Below are positions 41,801 to 51,812 of a DNA stretch of 64,000 bases, in pieces. Numbering within the stretch: position 1 is the stretch's first letter; each line of letters opens with the position of its first letter. The stretch spans positions 2,480,001 through 2,544,000 of the forward strand of contig NC_135242.1 of assembly GCF_947623445.1 (NCBI RefSeq), read 5' to 3'. The notes under the pieces are model-generated. The model worked only from the letters and a program-made list of their open reading frames with translations, searched no databases and had not been told where the DNA came from. The position numbers were made by a program, and so were the translations under genes. This stretch comes from Clavelina lepadiformis. Taxonomy: Eukaryota; Chordata; Ascidiacea; Aplousobranchia; Clavelinidae.

Positions 41801-44800
41801 GCGCGTGGCCTCTTTGAACGACACAAACTCATCTTCAGCTTCATGGTCTGCATAGACATCATACGACAAGCTAGACTCGTATCCGACTCCGAGTGGAATT
41901 TCTTCCTTCGGGGAGCAGCTGGAATCGATAAGAAGAGGCCGCCAAAACCGGATGTTGAATGGCTCTCAGAGGAAGTAGGGAGGAATGCTTAAGGATGAGG
42001 TGCAGCTTAAACCGGATCCTTTATGCATGCGTTGATGTGATTTTCAGGATTGGATCAAATGCATTGATTTGGAGGAGAATCTCTCCTGCTTCAAAGGAAT
42101 TGCGGAGGATCTTACCCGGACTCCGATCTATTGTGCTCTTGGAGAGCTAGAAATCAGACTCAACCCGGAGAAATGGGACAATTATTCTGTGAGTGCTCGA
42201 AAAATATAGTTGAAGATTGCTAGTGTTGCAGCAACCTATACCAAGCTCTGATCTATCATTCCATCAACTCCATCGCCAACTGTTATGTTGATTCTTTGCC
42301 CTAACTTTGCACCTTCATTTTCCTCCCATGCGCAGATGCCTGAACCTCCTCCATTTGTGCGAGCAGTCACTCCTGCGGATGGTGAGGAAAAGCAGGATGA
42401 AAACATCGGGCATTGGGAGGAGAGGCTCACCATGTTCCAGAAGCTCATCCTTGTCAAAAACTTCAAGGAGGAAAAGGTCCGATGCTGATCTCACATCTTA
42501 TAGTGAAATGATAATCTTTCTGCTGTTCCATGAATTGGAACTAAACTGTTCATTTTGTGTCAATTTCGAAGTAGTTTTTGTGTGAATTAGCACAAAATGG
42601 CCGATTTCGTGAATTGCTGTTATTTTCTATATTTCATTTATCACTTCTTCCATAGCTGGTGTCAACCATCACCGACTTTGTTGTCGCCAACAGCGGGAAA
42701 CAGTTTGTTGAAAACCCGCCGGTATCTCTCGCATCACTCTATGCTGACATGACCAATATCACGCCTCTAGTGTTCGTTTTGAGCACCGGGTCCGACCCCA
42801 TGGGGGCGTTCATGCGCTTTGCAAAGGAAAAAGATTACACGGACAAGCTGGAAGCAATTTCACTCGGACAAGGTAAGCAAAATGGGCTACATGGAGGACC
42901 ACAATCCACTACATGCTCTATGTAGTGGATAAAACACAAAAGAGTAAAAGTTACTAAAAAGCAAACGAATCTTTTGCTAGTTACTAAATTACTAAGCCTA
43001 AGTTACTTTGGCAATATATCCTACTCATAATATTAAAATATTTCGAACGTTGTGTCTTTTCGTGGGCACGTCCAAAGCTCTAATTTAGTTAGTTGTAATG
43101 AGCTGTGAGAGCTGCAAATAAACCCAAACATCATCCAGTTTAACTTTCATCCCAGGTCAGGGTCCGGTGGCAGAAAAGTTGATGAACTACGCCAAGGATC
43201 ACGGAGGATGGGTCTTCTTGCAGAACTGCCACTTGGCCAAGTCGTTTATGCCTAGACTTGAGGAGATCTTCAAGGAGTAAGATGTTTTTCATTGAGATGA
43301 GATGTGTTTGATGCTTCATAGGCTCGAAAGCAAGATAAAGTTGTCTCAATTTTATACACAATCATGAAATTTGTCGATTAAGTTTATTACATGGTGATTG
43401 GTGATATTAGGATCGGTCGTTAAACTAAAATAATTTCAAAGGTTACGAACATCTCACTCACAAGGGGTTTTATTGCCCGTGATTTAGATATAAGGAACTG
43501 GGATCGGAAGCCATCCACGAGGACTTCCGGCTTTACCTGAGTTCGATGCCGACTAATTTCTTCCCAGTCACGTTATTGCAAGGATCTGTGAAGGTGGTTA
43601 CTGACATGTGTTATGGACTGTGGTAGGGTGGTTCCCCTGCCTTGGCACTGTGCTCTGTTTAAGCAACGTACAAAAATGCTCTGGGTGAAAATTTAATGCA
43701 CTTTTGAACGTACAAAATTGTTCCACAGGTTACCAATGAACCACCGAAGGGATTAAGATCCAACATCCGTGGTGCGTTTTCTGCGATCTCTCCAACTTTC
43801 TTCGAAGACAATGCTCTTGGGGTCAATTGGAGGAGGATGATTTTCGGAATTTGCTTCTTCCACGCCATCATTCAGGAGCGAAAGAAGTTTGGTCCTCTTG
43901 GATGGAACATCCGATATGAATTCAACGACAGTGATCGAGAATGCGCTATCCTCAATCTCGAGCTCTTCTGCACCGAGAATCGAATCCCCTGGGACGCTCT
44001 TATCTACATCACTGGAGAAATCACGTACGGAGGAAGAGTTACGGACGCGATCGACCAGAGATGCCTGCGCACTATCCTGTCCAGGTGATTACGTTGCGCT
44101 GGTCGGTCAATTCAACCAACGTACGATTAAACTCGGGACAGTGAAACCCACAGATGTCGTTTGGGTCATCCTGGGTTGAACCGTCCGGGGGTTGAATCGA
44201 CCTGGAACCTTACTGCGTAATTGGTGGAAGCTTCAGTTGTTTGTAATAGATATTTGTTAAAAAAATATGAAAACTATGGTATTTCAATCAATTTGGTTTG
44301 GTTTTTATACAATTACGTGAATCTTTCATCTTGTTCAGATTCTTCAAGGAAAAGACTCTGGACCCCGAGTACAAATACTCCGAATCCGGAGTTTACTTTG
44401 CTCCCAGCCAGGACTTAATCTCTGAATACCAGGAATACGTCAACCAACTTCCAATCGACGATGACCCTGAAGTGTTCGGAATGCACACGAACGCCAACCT
44501 CGCTTTCCAGGTAATGACGGCACTTGCGCGACTTGGTGGTTTTTCTTTAGGATTTGGCCTAGTGATGTAATGATGATGTAGTGATGTAGATTCCCAAAAG
44601 AACAACGATTTAATGACGTCATGGATTCAGTTGATAATTTAGTAAATGAATTGGTGGGTTTGTATCTTCAGGTTTTTCAACACATTTGTAATGTTGCTTT
44701 ATCTGTGTAGAAACAAGAGACCAACGTACTGGTGACGACTATCCTCGAGGTGCAGCCCCGGATGTCATCCGGTGAGGGAGGGAAGACAAGTGATGAGATC

Positions 44801-46783
44801 GTCCATGAGCTGGCTGAGAGCATTCTGGAGAAAATTTCAATGTTCATCCTGGATATGGATAAAGCGGAACAGTCTATGTTTAAATTGGATTCCAAAGGGA
44901 GGTGAAGAGAAAATTTCAAATGATCAAATGCAATGATTATTTTTATTCCATTTTTGATCATTTCTGATGATCTTTTAATGGAAGATATTTTACATCTTGA
45001 AGCAACAGTCCAGTATTCTCAAGTCAACTTATCAATTTCATTTATATCTTTGCATTGTAATAGATTCAAGAAAGTTTTACCGATATGTCTTTTGTTACAG
45101 GGTGAATTCTCTGACAACTGTGCTTCAACAAGAAGTGGAAAGATTCAACAAACTTCTCAACGTCCTCAACACTTCTTTGAAGGAGTTGAACAAAGCGATT
45201 GCCGGTCTGGTTGTTATGAGCGAACAAATGGAGATGATGTACACCAGCTTCATCAATAATCAGGTCTCAGAAAGCAATAAATTCCTGATCTTACCACCTT
45301 ACTTTTGTCCTTATTTTCTTATTACTTGCACATTTTTTTACTTCTCGATGTTTGTGTGATACGAGATGAAAGTTATTTGCTGTTATACAGACTTGTTATT
45401 CTTAGGTTCCAACTATGTGGGAAAATGCTGCCTACCCATCTTTAAAACCCCTGGGTTCTTGGGTCAAGGATTTGGTGTTGAGATGCCACTTCACCCAGCG
45501 ATGGTTGGAACAAGGACTGCCGACTTCTTTCTGGATCTCTGGGTTTTTCTTCCCCCAAGGTAGTCTGCTGCGTGGTTGTTGAATAGTTGACTTTTTTTCT
45601 CTCATTGATTTTTTTCACATCGCTAGGTTCATAGTTAAACAAGGTTTTTGCAAATAAAAAACTATTTTTTACTATAATTATTAGTCTGCGTACTTGTTAG
45701 TTTCAAAAGACATTAATGTTGACGAGGTTTCAACATTTTCAGGTTTCTTGACCGGCGCTCTGCAGAATCACGCAAGAAAATATGATTTTCCCATCGACCG
45801 ACTCAGCTTCCATTTCCACCCCCTCAACGCATTCCGGGACCAAGCTGAATATCACGAAGAAATCTCACAACTTGCATTTGGAGAAGAAGCAGAGTCTGAT
45901 AAGAACGTGAGGAACAAGGCAACATCATCTTACTTCCACCATCTAATAAATCTAAATCAATCTTTTATTTCTTTCCTTATGAAATCATAAACATTTGCTA
46001 ATGGTGAAAAATAAACAATACAATACGCTAATACCTTCAGCTGAATCAGTTGAACAAATGTTATCACAAAAGAAATTATTCCCAAGTTTGCATCTGCTGT
46101 CACAACACCGTGGTCACATCCACAATTATAACCAACAGCAGACTTCAAATCGCTGATTTAACTCACCTTGACGCTGAAACTTTATTTGCTCTTCAGTTGC
46201 CGGAGGTGGGCGATGGAGTCGTCGTCCATGGATTGTTCACAGACGCCTTCCGCTTCGACACCGACACGATGTTGATGGCGTCGGAGAAAGATCGAGTCAT
46301 GAACGACAGGATGCCACTTCTTCACATGGAGCCGAAGATGGACTTCACCATGCCCGTGGAGGATTATCAATGTCCTCTTTACAAAACTGGAGCAAGAGCT
46401 GGCGTCCTCTCCACTACTGGTTGGTTATTCTTAAAATTAAAATAGAAGTTTCTTTGACAAAGGATGACTTGTATGATTCTCCTGGTGTATGATTAGATTG
46501 ATATGATTTTAATTAACCAAGACTTCGCAGACCCATGCTGGTGAGTTTCATCGAGACAGATTACTACAATAGAAAATAAGAATTAATTTTCAAAACCAAC
46601 AGAATTTCCTTGTTTTGCCACACACAGTACTTTGTGAAATTTTTCTTCTAAATTTAATGAAGTCTCTACTTGGTTACAGGTCACTCCACCAACTTCGTCA
46701 TATCAGCTCACCTACCCACCGACAAACACCCTGATTTCTGGATATCCCGAGGCTCAGCTATGCTTTGTGGATTGGCTGATTAG
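17864..46783 (+). CDS. DNAH6: Dynein axonemal heavy chain 6, complete, about 80 coding exons
   Basis: Motor subunit of a single-headed inner dynein arm: an ATP-driven minus-end microtubule motor in motile cilia and flagella. I can follow a continuous frame from ATG 17864 through about 80 exons to TAG 46781-46783, with no frameshift or premature stop. Identity rests on DNAH6-specific segments outside the motor: a [12 protein letters not shown] start, KLEPL-PTL across the exon 2/3 junction, [26 protein letters not shown] and the end [11 protein letters not shown]...LCGLAD. Tail, linker, six AAA modules, stalk and C-terminal domain are all present (separate entries). Exon 1 is 17864-17960 and exon 2 is 18094-18275; exon 2 is confirmed by [20 protein letters not shown]. 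There are two intronic hAT MITEs and one GC-AG intron. Length appears close to human DNAH6. Confidence 0.96.
18312..18711. mobile_element. hAT-type MITE (384 bp) with 8-bp target duplication
   Basis: Element 18320-18703, flanked on both sides by ATGTAGTT (18312-18319 and 18704-18711). Terminal inverted repeats are CAGAGGTGACGAAC at the left and GTTCGTCACCCCTG at the right (13 of 14 complementary). An 8-bp duplication and CAG-GTG-type ends are hAT hallmarks. There is no transposase, so it is non-autonomous. It lies in DNAH6 intron 2, 44 bp after the exon 2 donor site, in plus-strand context. Confidence 0.92.
19590..19655 (+). repeat. Short tandem duplication in DNAH6 intron 4
   Basis: About 26-bp unit (CTGGTATCTGGTGTTTTATG) in two and a half imperfect copies. 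Purely intronic. Confidence 0.6.
21918..22293. mobile_element. Second hAT-type MITE (360 bp) with 8-bp target duplication
   Basis: Element 21926-22285 with identical GTCTACAT duplications (21918-21925, 22286-22293). Terminal inverted repeats are CAGGCATGCACAAC and GTTGTGCATGCCTG (perfect 14 bp). The interior has GCGGGCCGC repeats typical of Charlie/SPIN-like hAT elements. The TIRs differ from those of the 18.3 kb element, so this is a different family. It lies in the DNAH6 intron after the acidic exon 21823-21886. Confidence 0.93.
24700..28260 (+). other. DNAH6: DNAH6 linker domain (DHC_N2)
   Basis: Linker that swings across the AAA ring during the power stroke. Exons 24700-24828, 24942-25096, 25245-25346, 25437-25527, 25610-25758, 25880-25972, 26058-26177, 26498-26661, 26834-27008, 27194-27380, 27638-27774 and 28030-28260. 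Recognisable stretches are [36 protein letters not shown] text (here [17 protein letters not shown]), [33 protein letters not shown] and [19 protein letters not shown]. The last is the near-invariant dynein linker signature. Confidence 0.92.
28537..30484 (+). other. DNAH6: DNAH6 AAA1 module (catalytic ATPase site)
   Basis: Main ATP-hydrolysing site. The Walker A GPAGTGKT lies at 28996-29019 within [19 protein letters not shown]. The Walker B region [10 protein letters not shown] is in exon 29276-29507 and the sensor-type TMNPGYAGR follows. Exons: 28537-28740, 28972-29117, 29276-29507, 29659-29796, 30065-30220, 30341-30484. All catalytic residues I can check are intact, so the motor should be active. 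Confidence 0.94.
30636..32587 (+). other. DNAH6: DNAH6 AAA2 module
   Basis: Regulatory nucleotide-binding module. Walker A GPTGGGKT at 30687-30710, and the Walker B-like segment [20 protein letters not shown] with [11 protein letters not shown] in exon 31375-31536. The exon at 31714-31895 carries [16 protein letters not shown]. Exons: 30636-30793, 30984-31098, 31375-31536, 31714-31895, 32128-32245, 32444-32587. Confidence 0.92.
32747..35489 (+). other. DNAH6: DNAH6 AAA3 module
   Basis: Walker A GITGVGKS is split by an intron: the first base of its first Gly codon ends exon 32747-32948 and the rest opens exon 33172-33339. Walker B is [10 protein letters not shown] in exon 33525-33673, followed by [26 protein letters not shown] is in exon 33869-34009. 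Later exons are 34377-34586 ([19 protein letters not shown]), 34791-34919, 35162-35262 and 35379-35489. Confidence 0.92.
34032..34335 (+). repeat. Diverged internal duplication in a DNAH6 intron
   Basis: Two blocks about 175 bp apart match in order: CTTGTAACGAACAATGGGAC versus TTTGTAACGAACAGTAGGAT, then GAATTGCATCGCAAGCACAG versus CAACTGCATCACAAGCATAA. This indicates an old tandem duplication of roughly 170 bp between exons 33869-34009 and 34377-34586. Confidence 0.6.
35636..36923 (+). other. DNAH6: DNAH6 AAA4 module
   Basis: Walker A-type loop GVGGCGKQS at 35682-35708; the Cys replaces the Thr I recall in human DNAH6. Walker B-like [19 protein letters not shown] spans the junction of exons 35636-35867 and 36001-36176. 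The short exon 36496-36603 encodes [19 protein letters not shown] and ends inside the DWFVQWP motif, completed by exon 36780-36923. Confidence 0.9.
36978..37053 (+). repeat. Tandem repeat in a DNAH6 intron
   Basis: Four near-identical copies of a 20-22 bp unit, GTCAGAATTCAGTTGTTTTT, with single-base and T-run length differences. The array ends about 30 bp before the acceptor of the next exon (37086), so part of it supplies the T-rich tract in front of that splice site. It is likely length-polymorphic. Confidence 0.85.
37086..39424 (+). other. DNAH6: DNAH6 stalk and microtubule-binding domain
   Basis: Antiparallel coiled-coil stalk with the microtubule-binding tip. Exon 37549-37698 starts the ascending helix ([20 protein letters not shown]). 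Exon 37885-38097 continues it and carries the conserved [11 protein letters not shown]. Exons 38296-38472 and 38587-38778 encode the tip ([20 protein letters not shown], then [12 protein letters not shown]) and the start of the descending helix. Exon 38913-39026 completes the helix and 39266-39424 begins AAA5 ([17 protein letters not shown]). Confidence 0.92.
38779..38912 (+). other. DNAH6: Non-canonical GC-AG intron in the DNAH6 stalk
   Basis: The frame and homology put the junction at CTGCAG|GCATGT ... CTCCAG|GCAACC, joining QIAELQ to [13 protein letters not shown], as expected for the descending stalk helix. This uses a GC donor. The nearest GT (GCAT|GTTTTT) would shift the frame into a stop at once (CGA TGA). 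Confidence 0.8.
39628..41125 (+). other. DNAH6: DNAH6 AAA5 module
   Basis: Structural AAA module without a working P-loop. Exon 39628-39803 encodes [19 protein letters not shown] and [14 protein letters not shown]. Exon 40054-40219 encodes [18 protein letters not shown], exon 40398-40526 [18 protein letters not shown], and exon 40664-40779 starts [16 protein letters not shown]. Exon 40928-41125 ([14 protein letters not shown]) closes it. Confidence 0.9.
41451..46783 (+). other. DNAH6: DNAH6 AAA6 module and C-terminal domain
   Basis: Exons 41451-41622, 41768-41974, 42048-42188, 42336-42476, 42656-42872, 43156-43276, 43488-43593 and 43729-44084 carry AAA6: [21 protein letters not shown] and [20 protein letters not shown]-terminal exons are 44339-44510, 44711-44901, 45101-45263, 45406-45559, 45743-45906, 46197-46419 and 46680-46783, with [20 protein letters not shown] and [19 protein letters not shown]. 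In the conserved GGRVTD-x-W-D motif the Trp codon reads ATC ([10 protein letters not shown]); see findings. Confidence 0.93.
45999..46024 (+). repeat. Tail fragment of the SINE-like repeat in a DNAH6 intron
   Basis: The 26 bases match the tail of copy A (3724-3749) with one mismatch (TAATGGYGAAAAATAAACAA core). They lie in the intron between exons 45743-45906 and 46197-46419. Confidence 0.45.
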
Positions 46784-48080
46784 ATGCGCTCATTTCTTTT
46801 GTTATAGTTCTACTGCTTGTAAATAATAGATTTATAACCTCGTCACTGTAATCTTTACCCAGTGTTTTGTATTTTTGTAGAGCATAATTTTTCATACGGT
46901 TTTTCGAAATTTTAGTATTAAGCTGTGGTTTTACATAAAGTCTGTTTTTAGTTTTTATCAATCCTGAAAACATTTTATGATAACAAAAATAACTTCAATC
47001 CAACAGGCTTGGTGATTCTTATCGTTAAATTCTTATTCTTATATCCGATTCTTATCTTATTGCTGTTATTCATCCATTTAGTATTGTGAAAAATTTCATT
47101 AGATTCTGTTTATGTGGTTTTTCATAAAACGTTTAAAATGTGTACAAAAATCTCGTTATTATTTTCTGGAGCAATTTCGTTGAGTCATCACAGGGTAAGA
47201 CACCACTTCTTTCGTGAGTAGGCTACAACATATCAGAACCATCGTATGATGCAAACCTGCGCAACTCCTGCTGAAAATGGGTTTCGCGACTGACAAGAAC
47301 GGTCGAAGAACATGTATGAAAGATAGGCCGTGGTTTTGATTTGTTATGATGACTTCTTGCGTTGTGGCCATGTCTCGATTTCAGGACTGGCGCCAACACG
47401 GCTCGGGTTACACGCTAGATCCAGCTTTTCCAGTTGTGGGAATAGTTGTTACAGAATTTATGATAATGTCATGTAAGGAATTAATACATGGCCGCCAGCA
47501 TAGGTGGAAAATAAATAATGGCTGCTTGTTGTTGCTGAAACGAGAATCAAATTGCATAACATCCCAAGCCAGACATGTGGAATTCGATTGATATAATAGG
47601 CTATTGGCTATTGGCCTCGACAATAAAACATTGGATCGGTTGTAATCGTTTTTAATGTAGTTTAAATTACACCAAATATAAATTTAACCCAATAGAAAAA
47701 AATTCTTTCACATGTCTATCGGATTGCAGGAAACCGGCTATATAAAGATAAGTCGTGACCACTGAATAAATAGCATTCCTACAAGATTTCAAACCAATTG
47801 TTAAAAACCTTGTTAGATGGGCCAGCCACGCGAACGAAGCCTTTAACACGTGTAAGAGCCAAATTTGATCTCTTACTCCTTTTCAAGGAATTGAAAACGT
47901 TATTCAATCCTGTTCATCTTGTAAGCGCTTTCCGCCTATTTACAAGGCCAATTATGACCAAACAAACAATTAGTCGCCACGCATCACAATAAACTATTTA
48001 TGTGGCACGTGGCTCATGTACCAATCCAAAAGAACGGCTGTCAGGAGGTGATAAGGGCGTGTCAGAAACTTGTGTTACAA
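46784..48080. other. 3' flank of DNAH6 and upstream region of the bHLH gene
   Basis: No coding exon recognised. The first part is DNAH6 3' UTR; I see no canonical AATAAA close to the stop. The distal part is presumably the cis-regulatory region of the bHLH gene and contains a CACGTG E-box (48006-48011) and several GATAA/AGATAAG cores near 47740-48050. These are motif matches only. Confidence 0.4.
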
Positions 48081-48088
48081 ACTAATCC

Positions 48089-48096
48089 ATATAAAT
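48089..48096 (+). promoter_or_regulatory. TATA-like box upstream of the bHLH gene
   Basis: ATATAAAT about 160 bp before the start codon, with a GC-richer stretch 25-40 bp further on where initiation would be expected. Assigned from position and sequence only. Confidence 0.4.
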
Positions 48097-48254
48097 CTAG
48101 GTAGTGCCGAGACGACTTGCAAGTGGAACGGGTAGTTCTATTCGATCTTTAACTCAACTTCAGATAAATTGATTTTGAAGGTACCGTCCTTTAATCTGCT
48201 ACTCCTGCCATATTGTCTTTCTTTTCCAAGCAAGTGAAGATTGGAGCTAAAATT

Positions 48255-48944
48255 ATGCAGAGATTTTTGGTCACTCAGCCAAACCAGCCAGACGTTTTCG
48301 ATACTACAAGCCAGGACAAGCTTTCAGTTTTGAAATTTTCTTCCATGTTGGAAGCCTCCGAAAGGAATGAAAGGTTTATACCAGCACCGTTTACTCCATG
48401 CGCTTGTGGTAGGCAGCAAGAACCTGGCTGTGCGTTTAACAGAAACGGTTTCTTTGAAAATCGGATAACCACAGCGGGCGACTGTAGTGTTTCTGCTATT
48501 CCATATATGGACAACTGCCAAGCTGCTAATCAACAACCAACCCTGTCGTCGAACGTAGACAATGACTTTTTAAGTTCATCTATGCAACCTGATCAACATG
48601 GAGATCATTTCTTCCCTCTACCGAACGCAAATAGTCGTGACCATCATTTAAAACGCAATTATTCTAGGCATCGTCAGTGTTTGCCTAACAGACATACAGA
48701 TGTGAACGACGTCGGGATCCGACATGGATTTCAGCGGCGACATGGTGCCTCCCATTTAGGCAGATTTACTGCTAACGTTCGGGAGAGAGACAGAATGCGC
48801 GTGTTGAGCGTAGCATTCGACGAGCTTAAGGAAGTACTGCCATGGATACCGCCTAATACAAGGCTTTCAAAACTAGAGACATTGAAGTTGGCTTGTTTTT
48901 ACATCAATCATCTCGATAGAATACTGGAAAAGTTTCATAAGTAG
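48255..48944 (+). CDS. bHLH transcription factor, TCF21/musculin (capsulin)-like
   Basis: Single-exon coding region of 229 residues. The C-terminal 55 residues form a class A bHLH domain: basic region VRERDRMR, helix 1 [18 protein letters not shown], loop NTRLSKL, helix 2 [36 protein letters not shown] is the pattern of TCF21/musculin, the closest group I know; a tunicate-specific orphan bHLH is possible. Residues 1-150 are low complexity, rich in Asn, His, Gln and Ser, with no domain I recognise. By family it binds E-boxes as a heterodimer with E-proteins in mesodermal precursors. The frame stays open upstream to a strong acceptor (CTTTCTTTTCCAAG, ending at 48232), so a 5' exon or trans-spliced leader may join there. 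ATG 48255 is the first in-frame ATG. Confidence 0.85.
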   Translation: MQRFLVTQPNQPDVFDTTSQDKLSVLKFSSMLEASERNERFIPAPFTPCACGRQQEPGCAFNRNGFFENRITTAGDCSVSAIPYMDNCQAANQQPTLSSNVDNDFLSSSMQPDQHGDHFFPLPNANSRDHHLKRNYSRHRQCLPNRHTDVNDVGIRHGFQRRHGASHLGRFTANVRERDRMRVLSVAFDELKEVLPWIPPNTRLSKLETLKLACFYINHLDRILEKFHK

Positions 48945-49543
48945 CGAAAATGTTCTACTAGTATTGTATGATTGTCACTTGTCAGATGTATATTACTGGT
49001 ATTCCGGTATTCCCGGAGGTATTCCCGTCGATGTATGTATTTTGCACTTGGATTGTTGCGTTTATTCACACTGTGATATATTATTTTATGTTATGTATCT
49101 TGCGCCAAGCAGTCTCAAAAAAGCCAAATGTTGGCCAAATTGTTGCCTGTTTCCTATACAACACTTATCAAGTAATATTACAATTCGGTTCACCATGGAA
49201 GAGTTAATTGCACATATCGATATCAGCGCGCTGTGGATTGCAATAGCACAATTTCACTAAATTAGATCATAGAAGCAAGAAGTTAAACAATTCGTGAACA
49301 TGAGGTAATTAGAAAAAATCAGCGGTGGAAACTTTCAATGCATCAAATTAAATGGAAAAAAAGAGATACATGAAAGCATACCTGCAACTGCACGATTAAA
49401 ACAGGGAAAACCAACGGCTCTAGAATAAATTAGTTCTATCATTGAAATTCTCAATTAAGCTTCAGGCTGGTTTAGATGAATCTCATTAATTTTTCTTAAA
49501 GCACAAAGACAAGTTAAAATTAAATAGTAACTATATCAACAAG
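48945..49543. other. Convergent 3' region between the bHLH gene and the reductase gene
   Basis: No gene recognised. This holds the bHLH 3' UTR (a possible AATAAA at about 49424) and the 3' end of the minus-strand reductase. Small open frames here have no recognisable content. Confidence 0.45.
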
Positions 49544-51812
49544 TTATTTGTTGTAGAACAGCTTTAAAAACAGCTTGTCCAGTCGGTCAGTTGCGAAAGC
49601 TCTCTGTATCCCTGATACGATCGTCCACTTGGGAATAAAAATGTAGGGGGATCTTGTTGCACCAGCTAAATATTAAAGCCGAAATACAATTACAGGGAGA
49701 TGAGAATTAATTTTATTGCACAGCATTAATTTATTATGCAATATTATTTTCTATGGACTGGACTAGAGCATTAAGAAAAGTACTTTATTTTGATTAATAC
49801 CACTTAAGTGAGTATAGTGCTAACAGTAGTACTACGAATACTAACACATACCAAGGTTAGTTTTATGAATTTGTACTTAGTTTAATGAAAGTAGTTATTT
49901 CTTAGTGTAATGAAATTAGTGCATAGTTTGTAAGTACTCTGCCAACTGCTGTTACCTCTTAAGATTTCTTTTGCCGTATCAACTAGGGGATATCCCTTTA
50001 TGTTGACTTGATCAGGGCTGAAGAAACAAAATAATCTTTTGAGGTGATAGCTAAAGCTAAATTAGTAATTTGCACCTGCAACAATTCAGTAAAATTTCTT
50101 TTGAACTTACTATTTTTCCCATCTGCTCTTTTTTGTTGCAATTGGTCCCAGTAAACATATTGTGATGGAATAATCGTATCTGTTTTGCAACGCCATTTCC
50201 AACCTCAGGCTTGAATAGAATTGATTAATGGCTGCCTTTGTGGCACCATAAACGGCGTTATAGATTGTGTAAACATGTCCTTAAAAAAATGAATTTTTAA
50301 GGAACTTCATAAACAATAAAGGATATTCTTTTAGTAATTTCACAAACATTTCATTTTAATTTGAAAGCTTCAAAAAACTACGACAAACCTGCTAATGATG
50401 ACACCACGATAACATGGCCAGTTGATCCTTTTAGATATGGTGTTGCATGGGTAGACATGTACACATAACTTACATAATTTATTGTTGCTGACCTGGTAAC
50501 AAAATGTGTCAATTAAGTGGAGTATTAGCAGGTTTTGAAGTTTTTAGTTTTCAAAGCAACTTTACAAAATATTGCATGTTATAAATTGTTTTACTTTTCA
50601 GCAAAGTTCAAGTTAAATTCACTCCCATTCCATAGACCAGGATTGCTCAAACCAATCACATGATTCAGAACTAAGTAATCCAAACCACCTGGATAATATT
50701 GAGCAAAACTGAATACTTTTATCTGAGGAAAAGGAATGCCGGGACAGCACAAACAAAATTGACGAATTTAAGTTAAAAAACTGAATTTCTTTTATATTTG
50801 TACTTTCACACAAAGACCTGAAAGGAAGGAGTTAAGAGGAAGTAGTCTCATATCTCGAAACTAGGTCTTAATATGAGTTCAGAAGTATAAGAAGCCTTAA
50901 AAAATTACCTAAATACTCTGCTGCTGTATCGACGACAGATTTAATTTGGTTCAGGTCAGACATATCTGCTACAATATAATTGGCATACATGGCACCAGAC
51001 TTCTTGCATTCCTCTACAACCTTCAAAAAGTTATAAGCGCGTGACAGTAACATAAAACCAGTAGGCTACACAAGTCTGTACGGACACAAATTTCCTAACA
51101 TATACGTTAAAGTTAAGTTGTAACTAAACAACACAGTCAAAAAACCATGGATCAGCCAGATTGAAAAGTTTGATGTTATTGGGTGAGAAATCCCCAGTAA
51201 TAAAATGAAAAATTATCCATTATGCGTGCAATTAGTTTTAATTCCCCACACACTCGGCAAACTTTCCAATCTGGCGGGTTAGAAGGTCAAAACACAGTCA
51301 CTGACCAACAGTTTCTTTCAATATCATCCGCAACAATGTCAACACTTTACAAAGAAATTTCTCTTTCCGCACTCGCACATTTTGAAATACGATCACACTT
51401 TCAAAATTGGGCCACATGCAATCAGTTAATTGTTGCTATTTGCACATTTTCTTTAACAAATCCACATCAGTCACTCACATTGCAGATTCTTCAGTCTGGA
51501 AGAGTGCTAAAAACTAAAAAAACAAACCGTCTTCAGCTCTTTTTCCCTCCTTGCGGTGACAACAATTTTGGCTCCCAGCTTTGCATACTGCAGCGCAATC
51601 TCTTCGCCAATATTTTGGCTTCCTCCTGTTATCAGCACACGCTTTCCCTTCAGTTCATCTACAAATAAAAAATCCCTTTGTCTTTAATCGGTCAAGGGTT
51701 AGCATCAAAATAGGTTGAAAATCTCACCAGGGTTAAAACCGTCATCACTTGTTAACCAAGAAACCAAAACAGCAACTGAGACAACAAACGCCGATTTGCA
51801 TAGAAAACTCAT
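49544..51812 (-). CDS. HSD11B1-like: 11-beta-hydroxysteroid dehydrogenase 1-like short-chain reductase
   Basis: NAD(P)(H)-dependent oxidoreductase of the HSD11B1 branch of the SDR superfamily, probably an ER type II membrane protein. Exons 51812-51728, 51658-51528, 51020-50909, 50688-50595, 50492-50389, 50279-50111, 50017-49956 and 49665-49544 join in frame to 292 residues, the length of human HSD11B1. Residues 2-22 form a signal anchor (SAFVVSVAVLVSW). The cofactor motif at 39-46 is TGGSQNIG, where TGxxxGIG is usual. IVVTAR follows, then LDYLVLNHV, VIVVSSLAG (catalytic Ser 172 or 173) and Tyr186-x3-Lys190 in YGATK. LLGPIAT and TAKEILRAGATRSPY match the HSD11B1 C-terminal part. The start ATG opens the membrane anchor. 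The substrate cannot be told from sequence. Confidence 0.87.
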
